Made by a program: the position numbers and the translations under genes. Of a stretch of 64,000 bases of DNA, positions 47,584 through 60,741 are shown in pieces. The stretch is from NCBI RefSeq assembly GCF_026262505.1, contig NC_067208.1, forward strand, positions 6,395,962 to 6,459,961, written 5' to 3'. The stretch comes from Trichomonas vaginalis G3. Taxonomy: Eukaryota; Parabasalia; Trichomonadida; Trichomonadidae. The notes beneath the pieces are model-generated. The model ran no database searches. It was given only the letters and a program-made list of their open reading frames with translations, and was not told where the DNA came from. Position 1 is the first letter of the stretch, and every line of letters starts with the position of its first letter.

Positions 47584-49404
47584 TCAAAATGCGTCTTCTA
47601 ATCTTTTCATTTCTTCTTCTGTGAGGTGAAGAACGAATTTGTGTCCTTCTGTGAAAACATCGTCCAGCAATTTTTCTGAAAAATTAGAAAGAGATGAAGA
47701 ATAAGGAGTATCTTCGTAAACCATCCTTTCTCTCATGATGTTATCATTTGCTGGATTAACAAGAGAAACGGCTCCTTGGAATTGACTCTGATCTAAACTT
47801 GTATTTTTGGAATTTCCCCAAATATACGTTGTAAATCCATCATACAATGTATATATCTTGTTTTGATCAAAGTTATCGATCTTTTGTTCGATTTCTTGGC
47901 CTCTTTCTAAATCAATAATCTTTGAATTTACGATTTGCTCCAAAAAACTAAGTTTTGCAGTACTCAGACGTCTTAATTGGTACAGCTTTCGATAGAATGG
48001 CGTTGACTCAGAAAATCCTGAAAAATGTAATAAAGAAACAACTTCATAAACTAAATTTTCCAAATTTTTGGGGTAAATTAGTTTAAATTGGTCAGGTTTA
48101 TCTTTATAAAGTCCATGAGTTTGATAATCAAAGAATATTGGCCAGAGAATATTCCTTGCCTTCATTTCGAAGTCTTTTTCGTTTTGCAAAGCTTTTTCAG
48201 CGAGAAAAGAAGCGATGTATTTCAAAATAACATCTTTGTAGCTCTCGTTAAAGACATAGGACATACTATCAGTCAAGTCTAGATGCCTTGTGAAGACTCT
48301 CATGCGTTTTCTTCCTTCATGAGAAATATAAGTAATTATTAACTGGAAAGGAACGGATTTCTTACCCAATCCAACAAGAGACAGTGGGAATATGACTGAT
48401 TCTGTCGAATAAAGTGAGAATTTGTCAGGATTTTTTGGTCGAAATCCAAAACTCGATTCAATTCTAATATTTTCCAATGTTTTGAGTGAACATCGCATTT
48501 GTATTGCGTTACATAATGTAGATGTCTCTTTTTCAATCTCATTGAATTGATTTTTCTCAAGTAAAATAAATTCTCCTCCTGTGAAGTCAGTTATTGTAGA
48601 TAGAGCAGAAATATCGATCTCTTCACTCATGTAACATAGAATACTGATACTTATATTATCTTTCTGGCACTTTTGAATGATATTTTGAAGTTGGGAATTG
48701 ATATTCGGCGAATTAAAGTAGCTATTGTTTGTAATTTGTTGGAATTCGTAGGGCTGTGATGCAAGGAATAGACATATCCTTGAATTTTTCCTTGCTCCGC
48801 TTGTTAAATGAGATAATATACTATTTATATGAAATTTTTCTTGTGATTTGTCATTTATTAGCTTTGTAAAGTTCTTTTCATTTGTTTTATGAAAGATAAA
48901 AGGTGGTAATTCTGTTAAATCTGATAAACAAGGAAAATCATAAATTTTTGATGGAGATACAAGATAAGAAATAATATCAGTAGCGCTAGCAACTGCAAAA
49001 TTTGTCATATCTTCTGGAATTGATCTGTTAAAAGAATTTAAAACAATTGATAAAAAATTTGTTGAACGAGATTGTAAAGTTGAATCAACAACAAAGAATG
49101 TTTGGGCTGACAGTTCATCTAATTGAACTTCAAAATCTACAGCATTACTAAAATTGAAAGGAATTAACTCTTCATTTTTAGAATCGCAAAATTTGCAATT
49201 CCATTTTGTTTGAGCATAGGCATCTTCATCTGTTTTTGTTATATATTGGCCGCATTTTTGGCATTTTGGAATTACTAAATTTTCGCATGAAATTTCTGGA
49301 TTGAACGGATCAACAGCAACAGCCATTGGTATTCGAGCTTCTCCAGATCGAAATTCACAACGTGCAAAATGCTCAGATGTCAATTGAATTGCTGTTTCGC
49401 TCAT
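47584..49404 (-). CDS. Sec23/Sec24-like COPII coat protein
   Basis: 606 residues. The Sec23/24 layout is visible in order: a zinc finger with Cys48-x2-Cys51...Cys70-x2-Cys73 (PKCQKCGQ...WNCKFCDS), a vWA-like trunk (AQTFFVVDSTLQSRSTNFLSI), a beta-sandwich (QMRCSLKTLENIRIESSFGF), a helical domain and a gelsolin-like end. It would form the inner COPII shell and bind cargo at ER exit sites. At 606 residues it is shorter than usual (about 750 or more) and lacks the long N-terminal extension of Sec24. Sec23 versus Sec24 cannot be decided by eye. Confidence 0.75.
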   Translation of the reverse strand: MSETAIQLTSEHFARCEFRSGEARIPMAVAVDPFNPEISCENLVIPKCQKCGQYITKTDEDAYAQTKWNCKFCDSKNEELIPFNFSNAVDFEVQLDELSAQTFFVVDSTLQSRSTNFLSIVLNSFNRSIPEDMTNFAVASATDIISYLVSPSKIYDFPCLSDLTELPPFIFHKTNEKNFTKLINDKSQEKFHINSILSHLTSGARKNSRICLFLASQPYEFQQITNNSYFNSPNINSQLQNIIQKCQKDNISISILCYMSEEIDISALSTITDFTGGEFILLEKNQFNEIEKETSTLCNAIQMRCSLKTLENIRIESSFGFRPKNPDKFSLYSTESVIFPLSLVGLGKKSVPFQLIITYISHEGRKRMRVFTRHLDLTDSMSYVFNESYKDVILKYIASFLAEKALQNEKDFEMKARNILWPIFFDYQTHGLYKDKPDQFKLIYPKNLENLVYEVVSLLHFSGFSESTPFYRKLYQLRRLSTAKLSFLEQIVNSKIIDLERGQEIEQKIDNFDQNKIYTLYDGFTTYIWGNSKNTSLDQSQFQGAVSLVNPANDNIMRERMVYEDTPYSSSLSNFSEKLLDDVFTEGHKFVLHLTEEEMKRLEDAF

Positions 49405-50173
49405 AAAATTTTGAAACTTTTTTTATACTGCGATAACTTTATTTTTTTATACTGCAATATCACATTTTAAAGCAAACGTTATAAAAGGTAGTAAAACCGA
49501 TGAGTAAGGATGTCAATTTGGAAGAAAAGTGAGAAAATTCCTAAAATGCTAAAAATGAATTTTCCAAACATACTTTTTTATCTCATTTTTTTGATTTTGA
49601 AAAAAATTTGGAGAGAAGAACTCTTCGTTTTTGAATTTTGTCACGATGGTTTTAAAGTATATTAGACACATGTATTGATATTACTATTTTTGTATATTTT
49701 GAGAGAAAATCCCTAAAAAGTGAGAAAATCTGAGACGGTTTGAGAAAATATATAAACTATTGAAAATTTGAATTAAACTTCTAATTTGGAAAAAAGAAAT
49801 TTGGAAAGAAGAAAATTCAAAAATCGAGATTTAGACTCAGTATCAAATGGAGAACAAAATGTTTCTTCATATGAAGGAAAAAATTTTCTTGAGAAGAAAT
49901 AGAGTTTTTAAAATTTTATTGTATGTAATGAAATAAACAAATATTAAAATTATTTTTTGATAACAAGAAAATTCCCAACAGAAAATATTTGAGACAAAGA
50001 AAAAAGAAAATTGAAAAATATTACTCTCCTTTACATTTCATGAGATTTTCAATTTATTTTCATAAAATTGACATTTTATACGTTTAGATGAAAATAAGTG
50101 ATTTTGCTTGAAATAAAAATTATTGTTTGTTTACAGCTATCAAATAGATTTTTGCTATTTTGATTAAAATTTG
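49405..50173. other. Intergenic region
   Basis: About 770 very AT-rich bases with many GAGAAAA-type purine runs. No gene or element ends seen up to the TTAA at 50174. Confidence 0.4.
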
Positions 50174-51496
50174 TTAAGGGTATAGTCCACTAAAAATTTT
50201 TAAGTTTTGACAATGAAAATAAGCTCTGTGACCATGTAAATATATATCTATGCAAAACGAGAGGTTATGCCATAATTTTTTTTAGTTATCAAATTTCCCT
50301 TTTTTTGAGAGAAGTCTCTCAATAATTTGAGAAGAATCTTTGATATAAAGAGATACACATTTGTAGAACGAAGTAAGTGTTTTCCAAACATTTTATATGT
50401 TCATCCTGTATAACAATATAAAGCTGCATAGTGCCATCTTGTGCGTTTGCTATTTTATGTACTTTTCATTGAGATAATCCCTCTTCTCGGGTGATTTTAA
50501 CAGTCAACTCAATTTTAAAATAAAGATTTCATCAAAATGATTTCGAAATTCGGATATTGATTATATAAATAGCACTGTTAACATATTTTGGATGAGTAAA
50601 AAATACCTTGTTTTGTATGCATTTAGTACACCTTTATTTTTGATTAAAACTATAAAATTTTTATTCCTTATATAATAAATAGTATATGTTACATAAACAT
50701 GAAATTCAATAGCATTCAATTTTGGATTTTTTAGATTTGGTAAATTTTAGAAGAAATAAAATCAGCAATCAAAATAAAGAAACTTTTTTTGTATCTTCTA
50801 TGATTACCTTTTGGTACTAAATTTTGCATTAATAAGTAAATTATCTGTATTATTCTGTGAGCACAAGCCCTCAGTTATGCTGGTAGTGAATGATGAATCG
50901 TCATTTTGCGAAGAGAACGCGATTATTAAGGTAATTTTGAGAATTGTCTTGAATTATTTAAAATTAAAGTTAATTGAATAGGTAGGATAACTAGCCTTTG
51001 CTAAATTTGTATAATTTGACCTTATTCTAGTTGGATCTGAGAATATTTTGCTGAAATAATAAATTTATCGCCGATTTATGAAAATTTCTCTGATGGGACC
51101 GACTCGCTGAAACGTATTAGTGTTAATGGTAACTTGTCTGAATTTCAAATTTTTTTCGAAATCCAAAAAATCACAAACAAAAGCATCAAAATTAGATTTG
51201 CATTTAAGGTTTTCATTTTTTTTGGAAAATAAAAATATTTTTTCCCCAATAAAGTTTATTTTTACTTTTGAGAGGAATAGAAACGTTATTTTGGAATTTT
51301 GAAACGACAGAAATGTTCCATTTTTAATGTAGATTCTAAAATGGGGTCAAATTTTTGATTGAACCGTTATCCATTGAAAAACCTCGATTTTAAAATGTTA
51401 TTCCAAAATATTCATCTAATGATATAGTATATATTTATTAATTATTACTTTTTATTCAATTTTCACTTTTGGCGGGATTTCATTTTTTTTTGTTGT

Positions 51497-52789
51497 ATGG
51501 GCCATATTGTTCACCCAAAACGGAAAACAAAGGCAATGCATAACATTTTACTCCACGAACGTCGTCGACTCTCAGCGCGACAGATGCTTGGTGCTTGCAT
51601 AATGACCGGAATGCCATATACAAAAGGTGCTCGCTTTCTTTCTCTTTGTGGAACTAAGCCCCCTGTGAAGAGTGGTGTCATGAGACAACAGAGATTTTGT
51701 GACGATAAGATTAGAAGACTTAAAAGTATTTCCCTAATGCTGTCGAGAAAGTCCTTCAGTGGTTACTTATCCATTGATGCAAGATGGACGCACAGGCGAA
51801 ACTCGCCAAGTTGTACAGTAACTGCGCTCGATGCTGTCACAAAAAGAGTTCTTGCATGCGTGAACATCAACCATATTGGTGGAAACAGACAGCATGCTCA
51901 GTATTCCGGAGCTTCCAACAATATGGAAAGTGCTGGAACTCGAATCATCTTGAAGCAATTAAAGAAATACAATATCTTGAAAGATGTTAAAGAGATTATT
52001 AAAGACCGAGATAACAAAAGTGTCTCTGTCTTTAAAGAATTTGGCGTCTCTCATCTTGAAAGATTCGATCCAGGTCATGTATCAAAAAATATCTCAAAAG
52101 ATTTTACAAAGTTCTCAGCTTCTCATAAGACAGTTGAAGTTTTCAACGACAAGACTCAGAAGATTGAAAAAATAGAGAGACCTTTCTGGGGTCTGAATGC
52201 AAGCCTAAGTATGTGGCTTTGGTCATGTTTTGCCGAAGAAAATATTGACAAACGTACGAAAATGTGGGAGAATTGTGTCTACCATTACGTAGGCAATCAT
52301 TCTTTTTGCGAACCGCACAATTACAAATGCTTTGAATGGCAAAAAGGTGTCAATTCGATCCAACTTCAATTCATGCTCTATGACTGGGTTCACAAATGGA
52401 CACCCATAGTTTCCAAAGTTTCTTCCATTGGATCTACCTGCATGAATGAAGCGTTTAACTCCAAAATTGCATGCTATTTGGACAAATCAAGAGCCTGGAA
52501 GAACATTAACATTAGAGTTAACGTTGCAATCTTAGAATGGAATGATCCAGAGCATTTTCTCGGAGATATACAAAAAGCATTACATCTTCCCCCACTTCCA
52601 GAAGATTGTGTCAAATCATTTGAAGAGAATTGTTACTCCAAAATGATATTGAAACAAAAAACTGTTACAAAAGGTTCTAAAAAACAGAACAAATACAAAA
52701 AATCCATTCAGAGTGTACCAGGAGGAGATTATCAAGTTTTCAAGTCCGAATGGGAATCAGAAGACGAAGACATTGATGACTTTGATTAA
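51497..52789 (+). CDS. Kolobok/Mutator-like DDE transposase
   Basis: 430 residues in one open frame. Catalytic-core patterns: YLSIDARWTHRRNS (first Asp), NNMESAGTRIILKQL, EIIKDRDNKSVSVFKEFGV (second Asp), RFDPGHVSKNISKDF (conserved DxxH) and TCMNEAFNSKIA (candidate catalytic Glu). This matches the Mutator-like transposase core of Kolobok elements. The C-terminus is basic and then acidic (ESEDEDIDDFD). No THAP or other zinc finger precedes the core, which begins within ~90 residues of the start. The frame is intact, so the gene may still be active. Confidence 0.75.
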   Translation: MGHIVHPKRKTKAMHNILLHERRRLSARQMLGACIMTGMPYTKGARFLSLCGTKPPVKSGVMRQQRFCDDKIRRLKSISLMLSRKSFSGYLSIDARWTHRRNSPSCTVTALDAVTKRVLACVNINHIGGNRQHAQYSGASNNMESAGTRIILKQLKKYNILKDVKEIIKDRDNKSVSVFKEFGVSHLERFDPGHVSKNISKDFTKFSASHKTVEVFNDKTQKIEKIERPFWGLNASLSMWLWSCFAEENIDKRTKMWENCVYHYVGNHSFCEPHNYKCFEWQKGVNSIQLQFMLYDWVHKWTPIVSKVSSIGSTCMNEAFNSKIACYLDKSRAWKNINIRVNVAILEWNDPEHFLGDIQKALHLPPLPEDCVKSFEENCYSKMILKQKTVTKGSKKQNKYKKSIQSVPGGDYQVFKSEWESEDEDIDDFD

Positions 52790-52825
52790 CGAAAATTACA
52801 TTTTATTTATTGTTTTTGTTTTTAA

Positions 52826-55099
52826 GGATACCCTTACATTGCGTAGTTAGAAAGAGAATATGATATTGTCATGATTGCTAAAGTTTTAGGCTCCAGAAAT
52901 GAATATACATCAAACTGAAACAATTGATAAATTGAATGAACTTTTGAGAGGTTCTCAAATAAAAAAAATTATCTAATTTTTTACAATATTACTATTATTT
53001 TATCCACATATGTATATATAGTAATTTGAGAAAACTTTTAGGAAAAAATAAGTTTAATAAAAATCTGAATTTTACTTGTTGTGGGATTGTTATTAATTGA
53101 CACTCCAGACGTATTACTAATAGTTATGCGTATGCAATTAAAGTATTTCTGATGGACAAAATGTGAGATTTATATCAGATAATTCATTTCTACTATTAAG
53201 TTATTCATTTATGAGTTTGCACTTATTCGCACTAAATAAATAACTATTAAAAATTGTTTTAATTAATTGACACCATATAATAGAGTGAATTTTGTTTGAT
53301 CAAACAACAATAGATGATAGATATAAAGCCAAGAAACTTGCTATTAATATGCTCTACTTGCTATTTCAATGTAAGTATGATATTTTCTAAATGTTTCGTT
53401 CAGATAACTTAGATATATTAGTCAAAATTTGAAATTTTAATAGCACATATATTAAAAATAATTATTATTCATAAAAGATTAATGAAATAGTAAAAAAAAT
53501 CAATCAAATTATAAAAATACAACATTTAGAAGAATTCTTATTATCCTTCAAAAAGTCAGTATTTCTGCTGTAATTTTCTACAACATTGTAGTTATTGCAC
53601 TTTGTCTATGGATTTGTATATATGTTATATATAAATTATATATCTAAACTGCCCATAAGTGCAATTTTTATATAAATTGTTTATTTCTTTAACAATTTCA
53701 TATGAAATATGCTTTTTTAAGCGTATCAAAGCTGTGTTCTTAATGTGCATGGATATATCAAGAAAAATGTCGAAAAAAAATGTGAATTCACAAATTCACT
53801 GAATTTTCACCATTTTTTGAATTTTGCTACAGCACTAATATTAAATAATACTAAAATCTTCTGTCTTTGTAAAAGAATAAATTCTGACAAAAAGTGCTCG
53901 TTTAAATTTAATGATCATCTGTATGACTAAGTGGTAAAAAGTGTTTATGACCAAAAAAGGGTTACATGCTTAGTCTATTTTTCTGACAGGATACTCTAGA
54001 TTTACATGATCTCTATTTCATATCTCCGTTTTTAGATTCTTCGACAGATTTTATGATAGAAAACCAAGATTAACAAATTTCCGGCATGTTAATGAAGAAA
54101 TCTGCAGCTACCCTCAATATTATTTCAATAATCAGTATCGTTTCTCTTACAATTTATTTTTTTCTCAATAATTTAACAAGAAATAACAATACACACTTGG
54201 TTTTACGTATAAAAGCTAAGTGTCGAACTTAATCAACTTTACTTACTTAGCAAATGAATATTTTTGTGGTTGCGAGTTCTGAATGCTGAAGTTTTAGATT
54301 TCTCTATAAATGATATCATTGCACTTACAATGTTGTTCCAGCCTATCGCATAAATCATAGAAAATCCAAAAAAAAAATAATATAAAGAAAATTCATGTCA
54401 TGAAGTTCAAAAAATACCGTGTAACATTAAAATTTGTTATGCATAATACATTTTAGCTATTATTGATTTTTTTTAATTTTCGAGAAATTGAATGGTGAGT
54501 CCGATAGAGAAATTTTTAAAAATCCTAGTGCCTCATAGAAGTAATTTCCCTCGTCTCCCATACTTCCAAATGTATGCATATGACATAAACTTTTATGCAT
54601 TACACAAGTGGCCAATAATATCTATAGAGTAAAAAATTAGAAATTTAATTTTTTTATATGATAGTTATATTTCAGATTTGCGAGCGTAACTTTTTTCTCC
54701 ATGGCATACTTGTTTTAAGAGCAAATGATCAAAATCGTCCTTCAATTATTGAAGGAGCTGATATCTTTTGAAAATTGAATTGAAAGGGTATTCAATTTTC
54801 AAATTTCCTCTCAATTTTGGAAACATATCAACTCTATGAATTAACAATTATGTGCCTTCACAGTTTATCAGTCATATAAGGTGCTTATAAAGAAAAAAGT
54901 TACGCTCGCAAAATATGTTTTTATATAGATTTCACATAAAATAATTATGTAATTTCTAAAAAGAATATTTTTGTTCTTGAATATTAAAGTGTATTGTAGT
55001 TTAAAAAGTTTTAAATATGTTGCTAAAATTTCAGGTTTATAGCTCATGTCTAGCATGACTTCTTCGTATGCGCAAAAAATCTGACACGTAAGGGTATCC
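52826..55099. mobile_element. Nested 2.3-kb non-autonomous TTAA element
   Basis: GGATACCCTTAC at both ends in inverted orientation, flanked by TTAA at 52822-52825 and 55100-55103. It begins 37 bases after the transposase stop. The inside is AT-rich noncoding DNA with only chance open frames under 65 codons. It shares the TTAA preference with its host element, but its end sequence differs beyond the GG. Confidence 0.7.
54677..54912. repeat. Inverted repeat pair, 22-bp perfect arms
   Basis: TTTGCGAGCGTAACTTTTTT plus CT at 54677-54698 is the exact reverse complement of 54891-54912. It encloses 192 bases inside the nested TTAA element. It could be a small MITE of 236 bp, but no clear target duplication is visible. 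Confidence 0.6.
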
Positions 55100-55457
55100 T
55101 TAATTAAATTATTATTATGCTCATTTTCTTATTTTGATTTTTTCTCATTATGATATAAATAATTTATTAATGCATTTATCCAATAATTATGCTATGATAT
55201 TTTTATGCCTTATTTCATTTCTCTTATATTTGATAATCTGGTAAAATATAGTTCAGACTATAATCATTTTAGATTATTGATATATTTATATAGGTTAGAA
55301 TAAAATTAGTTTCATTTTCTACTTTTATTTTGAATTAATAATTTATAATATCAAATATTATGGCGTAACCTCTCCTTTAAAATATAGATATATATAGGCC
55401 TATAGAGTTTATTGGCACTCTCAAAACTCTAGAATTTTGAGTTTACTATACCCTTAA

Positions 55458-56424
55458 TCAAATTAATAATTTTTTTTCTAAATATCTTAAATATCTGGAT
55501 CACTCACTGATACAATGAATTAAACGATAAAAATAATACAAACTCAATTAAGTTTCCTGTCTTTCAACCAAAAAATATTATGCAATTTAAATTAAATTGT
55601 TTATTCAAAGATAAAACAAAGATAAAGTAATTATAATTATCATATACTTTATGAATAACTCTCTAATTGGATAAGATTTTCGTACAAATATTTTTATTAA
55701 TATCGATAAGAATATGTTTACCTACTATCACCATATGTCGATAAACGAGAGTAGAGTGATTTTTATCATCGAAACTTTTTAAAAGCTGTAAGCAGGAAGT
55801 AATAATCTTGTTTTTTCTGAGTTAGTTGTAGAACTATTGATGCCCGAGTTATCATTGTGATGCAGAAGGATATCAATGTACTGACTGAAGGATATGAATT
55901 GAATTGAATTTTATTGAATTTCAATTTGATCAAAATTTGTTGAAATGATATGAATGTGTCAACTTCTGTATCATTCTCCTTCACTCCTTCCTTATTCTTT
56001 CGAGAACGAAGCTAGCTCAGCTTTCGCTGAGCGAATTGACACTTTTCATGCCCTAAACGTACATACTCTCAAATTTATCGAAAAATTATTACCACCTAAA
56101 CTAGTATATTCTTATTTTAAATATGATATTATCCTTATATTCCACACTAAAATTCATTTAAATCAACTTTTTAAAAAAGTTCGAATCCTGCGCGTCTCAC
56201 TTTTTAAATTTTCCAAATGGAAAATTATATTCTCCTAAAGTGAAAACAATTTTCCAAATTGACTTCCTTACCGAGGAGCAAACCTAAAAAGGTTGATTTG
56301 AGGTACCCTAACTGAAAGTTGTATGTATGGAAATCTTATATTGAGAAAAATATTACAGTATCAATTTAAACGATAGAAATTAATAAGTTTTACAACATCA
56401 AGAAAATAATTTCACAATCGAGTT
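55458..56424. other. Intergenic region with one strong hairpin
   Basis: About 970 AT-rich bases. A 7-bp perfect stem with a 4-base loop (GCTCAGC TTTC GCTGAGC, 56015-56032) stands out because of its GC content. Open frames here lack recognisable sequence. Confidence 0.45.
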
Positions 56425-57750
56425 TTATCGTCTATGTCTTAATTTTACATTGTAGATATTATGACATACTGGACATTGGCGTTTGATGATTTCGAATTTA
56501 ATAGAATCATGGAATGTTCGGCCGATCGAACCTTCAAAATTAAGATCGATTTTGTGTGTTCCATATTTAGAGCGAAGTAGAATGTTGATGCTAATAATGA
56601 ATGAAGATGGTTCTTCGATTCGTTTTATTTGTATATTTTGACATTCATGAACATCGTCATCAAGAATTGTTGTGATATTGATATAATCATTGAGACCGAA
56701 ACTATTGATTACAACTTCAATATCAAATGACTTTCCTTTCCACAACGAATACTTCTTAGGATAATTAATGATACTCAAATTGATATCAGGTGCTGTGATT
56801 TGATCATCAATGGAAATGTTTTTATTTGATAAATTAGTGATATCTGGGTTATATATATAACAGCTAGTTATGCTAAAGTTGATGTCCTGATCTGGATATT
56901 TGAAATATATCAAATAATTTCCTTTGTTATTTGTTAATATTGAATTATGGATTGAGAAATCAGAATAGGTATAAAATATTGAACATTCATCGGAACATTG
57001 ATTTGAATAAAATAGGCACATATTGATATCAAATCTACAATTGAGTTCCAAAAAGTTACTAAATAATGATGAAACATTCCTAAATATACAAGAATGAATT
57101 GAAATTCTCTTTGAATTGAAACAGTCCATGCAGCCTTGCGATGTAAATGAATCAGTAAAATTGTTGCAATATTGGCAATGCTGTAGATTTAAAATTAGCT
57201 GTTTACCTAATAATACAAAGTTTCCTGTTACTGATGAATCATTGAAATAAGAAAAATTTTCAGAATTACAAGTAATTTTGCAAATTGGACTAAAACAGCA
57301 ACTATTATAACTTATCAATGTCCTTTTGAAAATTGTTGTGTGGATATCAAGAGATATTAAGAGTTTTTGATAAACTTTATTTGAATCAAAAAGACAATTA
57401 AAAATAATAACATAATTGTTCGTGTTGTCAATAGTAATGATATTTGTTTCGAATTGTTGGAATATTGTATCGTGGATTGAGTAATTATTATCAATATTGA
57501 TAACTTGTGAATTCGTAATTTCTTGAAAGTTGATGTTTGCATCATAATTATCTTTGTAATACTGCTCCCATTTAGCATATGACTCTTTTGATCTCTTCAA
57601 AATATGATAGTTTCTTCCGAAATTCTCGTTTTCAAATGCAAACTTTCTTTTGGGAAGAATATCGAACAGACTTCTACTAAATGCATTGTCACCAATAGGA
57701 GTACAAATGATTTTTTGTAATATGACCATCAATAAGCAAAACTTAAACAT
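56425..57750 (-). CDS. Secreted beta-helix-like surface protein
   Basis: 441 residues. An N-terminal signal peptide (FKFCLLMVILQKIICTP) is followed by many short strand units with Asn ladders and regularly spaced turns (NYSIHDTIFQQFETNIITI, NNYVIIFNCLFDS, CSIFYTYSDFSIHNSILTNN), typical of right-handed parallel beta-helices, and about 18 cysteines. A C-terminal immunoglobulin-like part (SLWKGKSFDIEVVINSFG) precedes a basic end. There is no membrane span, so it is secreted or bound to the surface through partners. T. vaginalis has many such Pmp-like or parallel-beta proteins. Exact family unknown. Confidence 0.65.
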   Translation of the reverse strand: MFKFCLLMVILQKIICTPIGDNAFSRSLFDILPKRKFAFENENFGRNYHILKRSKESYAKWEQYYKDNYDANINFQEITNSQVINIDNNYSIHDTIFQQFETNIITIDNTNNYVIIFNCLFDSNKVYQKLLISLDIHTTIFKRTLISYNSCCFSPICKITCNSENFSYFNDSSVTGNFVLLGKQLILNLQHCQYCNNFTDSFTSQGCMDCFNSKRISIHSCIFRNVSSLFSNFLELNCRFDINMCLFYSNQCSDECSIFYTYSDFSIHNSILTNNKGNYLIYFKYPDQDINFSITSCYIYNPDITNLSNKNISIDDQITAPDINLSIINYPKKYSLWKGKSFDIEVVINSFGLNDYINITTILDDDVHECQNIQIKRIEEPSSFIISINILLRSKYGTHKIDLNFEGSIGRTFHDSIKFEIIKRQCPVCHNIYNVKLRHRR

Positions 57751-58656
57751 GATGTTTTCATATTGAGTATCACTTTTTTAGACAATTCAAATTTAATAGC
57801 AATCCTATGCTTCACTAATGATTGGTTATGCATAGTTATAATCATAGAAGCAGGATGATTTCAAAAATAAACTGTAATAAAACGGTTTCTTTTTTACAAT
57901 TTTGAAAATTCGGGTTAATTTACATTGAATTGTACGATCGCTATATTGTCATAAATTGAATCGAATTGATGGATAACATTCTTTTTACTTATGATAAGTC
58001 AAATGGCAAGGAAAATTTTAAACAACTCTTCGATTAACCTTTTATTGGTTTTCCGATTTTTTTTATGAAAAAAAAGGCTAATATGATATCTGGTGTGTAA
58101 TTTAAATTGAAGTCTATGACCGATATTAACTTTGGGAACTAAAATTGAAATTGAATTGGAAGAAATCCCTCAACTCAGGGTAATCGAATTAACATATTTT
58201 GCATATGGTATATTATTTTAACTTTTTTGATGACCAGTCAGTAAAAATAAAATCATAGCATCAACCATAATGCGTGTGTTCCTCAGAAAGTTTATAAATG
58301 TATAGTTTCTGACAAACAGAGTTTCAGAAAGAACTCAAACAGTGGTTTTTAATATCATAATATCAAGTATTATTTAATGATGAATGATTACTATTATATA
58401 ATTTCTTAGTTCCGATATATATTCTATGATTTCCTCTTTCACAAACCAAAATTCATTTCAAGAATAGAATTTTCTTATACCCATCGGCCAGGCAAATGGT
58501 GTGATGTGTAATTGAAAATTCGCCATAAACATTAAAAAATGTTATTTTGATACACCTTATTCAAAATATTGTAGTCACATTTTTGAAATCACAAGTGTTG
58601 AAAAAAGTGAATAATATATATTTTTATGTTTTTACATCTACATATTACTAGGTTAA
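57751..58656. other. Intergenic region
   Basis: About 900 bases, AT-rich, between divergent genes. On the minus strand AAAAAAGTGATA lies about 20 bases before the beta-helix gene start. No gene or element recognised. Confidence 0.4.
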
Positions 58657-59100
58657 ATGCCTGATTATCAAAATGGTGCATATTCTTCAGATGATTATTC
58701 ATTTCTTGAATCTATTTCCTCAAATGCAAAAATCACAACTATTCATAAAAATACTAAAACCATTAAAGGAATCAGTGCCAATAACTATGCATTTTCTATG
58801 TGTAAAAACACGATCGAAACTGTTATATTCGAGACAGGATCATTGTTATCCGAAATTTCCCCGTACACATTTTATCAATGCTCAAAACTTCAACAAATCG
58901 ACCTTACTCCATGCTCTCATTTAACAAATATTGCTGATCATGCCTTCTATGAATGCTTCTCACTATCTTCTATAAAAATTCCAAATTCAATAACAAAATT
59001 AGGAGAGTATTCATTTTATCAAACAAATTTATCAATTTTCACGCTTCCTTCATCTGTAACAAGTATAGGGTGTCCAAAGGTGTGTTTAGCACAAACCTGA
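58657..59100 (+). pseudogene. BspA-like leucine-rich-repeat fragment, 3'-truncated
   Basis: 147 codons with four LRR_5 repeats: GISANNYAFSMCKNTIETVIF, ISPYTFYQCSKLQQIDL, IADHAFYECFSLSSIKIPNS, LGEYSFYQTNLSIFTLPSSV. Homology stops at about 59069, right after VTSIG. The last few codons come from different DNA that begins TA-GGGTGTCCAAAGG. The rest of a normal BspA protein (further repeats and a membrane span) is missing, so this is a 5' remnant. Confidence 0.75.
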
Positions 59101-60693
<1,593 letters not shown>

Positions 60694-60741
60694 AATAGCT
60701 TTTGTTATTACTAAACTATCAAATAATGAATTAATATTTAA

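Larger units (their letters stand above)
50178..55453. mobile_element. Kolobok-type DNA transposon with TTAA target duplication
   Basis: TTAA flanks both sides (50174-50177 and 55454-55457). The ends are imperfect inverted repeats of about 100 bases starting GGGTATAGT, with matching inner pieces such as GAGAGGTTATGCCATAAT (left) and GGAGAGGTTACGCCATAAT (right, inverted). It carries one intact transposase gene and a nested 2.3-kb TTAA element; without the latter the element would be about 3.0 kb. TTAA duplication plus this transposase type point to Kolobok. Confidence 0.8.

Noticed and set aside
53745-55056. Small genes in the nested TTAA element
   Set aside because: Frames under 65 codons in AT-rich DNA without motifs.
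55954-56238. 94-codon gene near the 56.0-kb hairpin
   Set aside because: Low-complexity composition, no initiator, no family; more likely chance.
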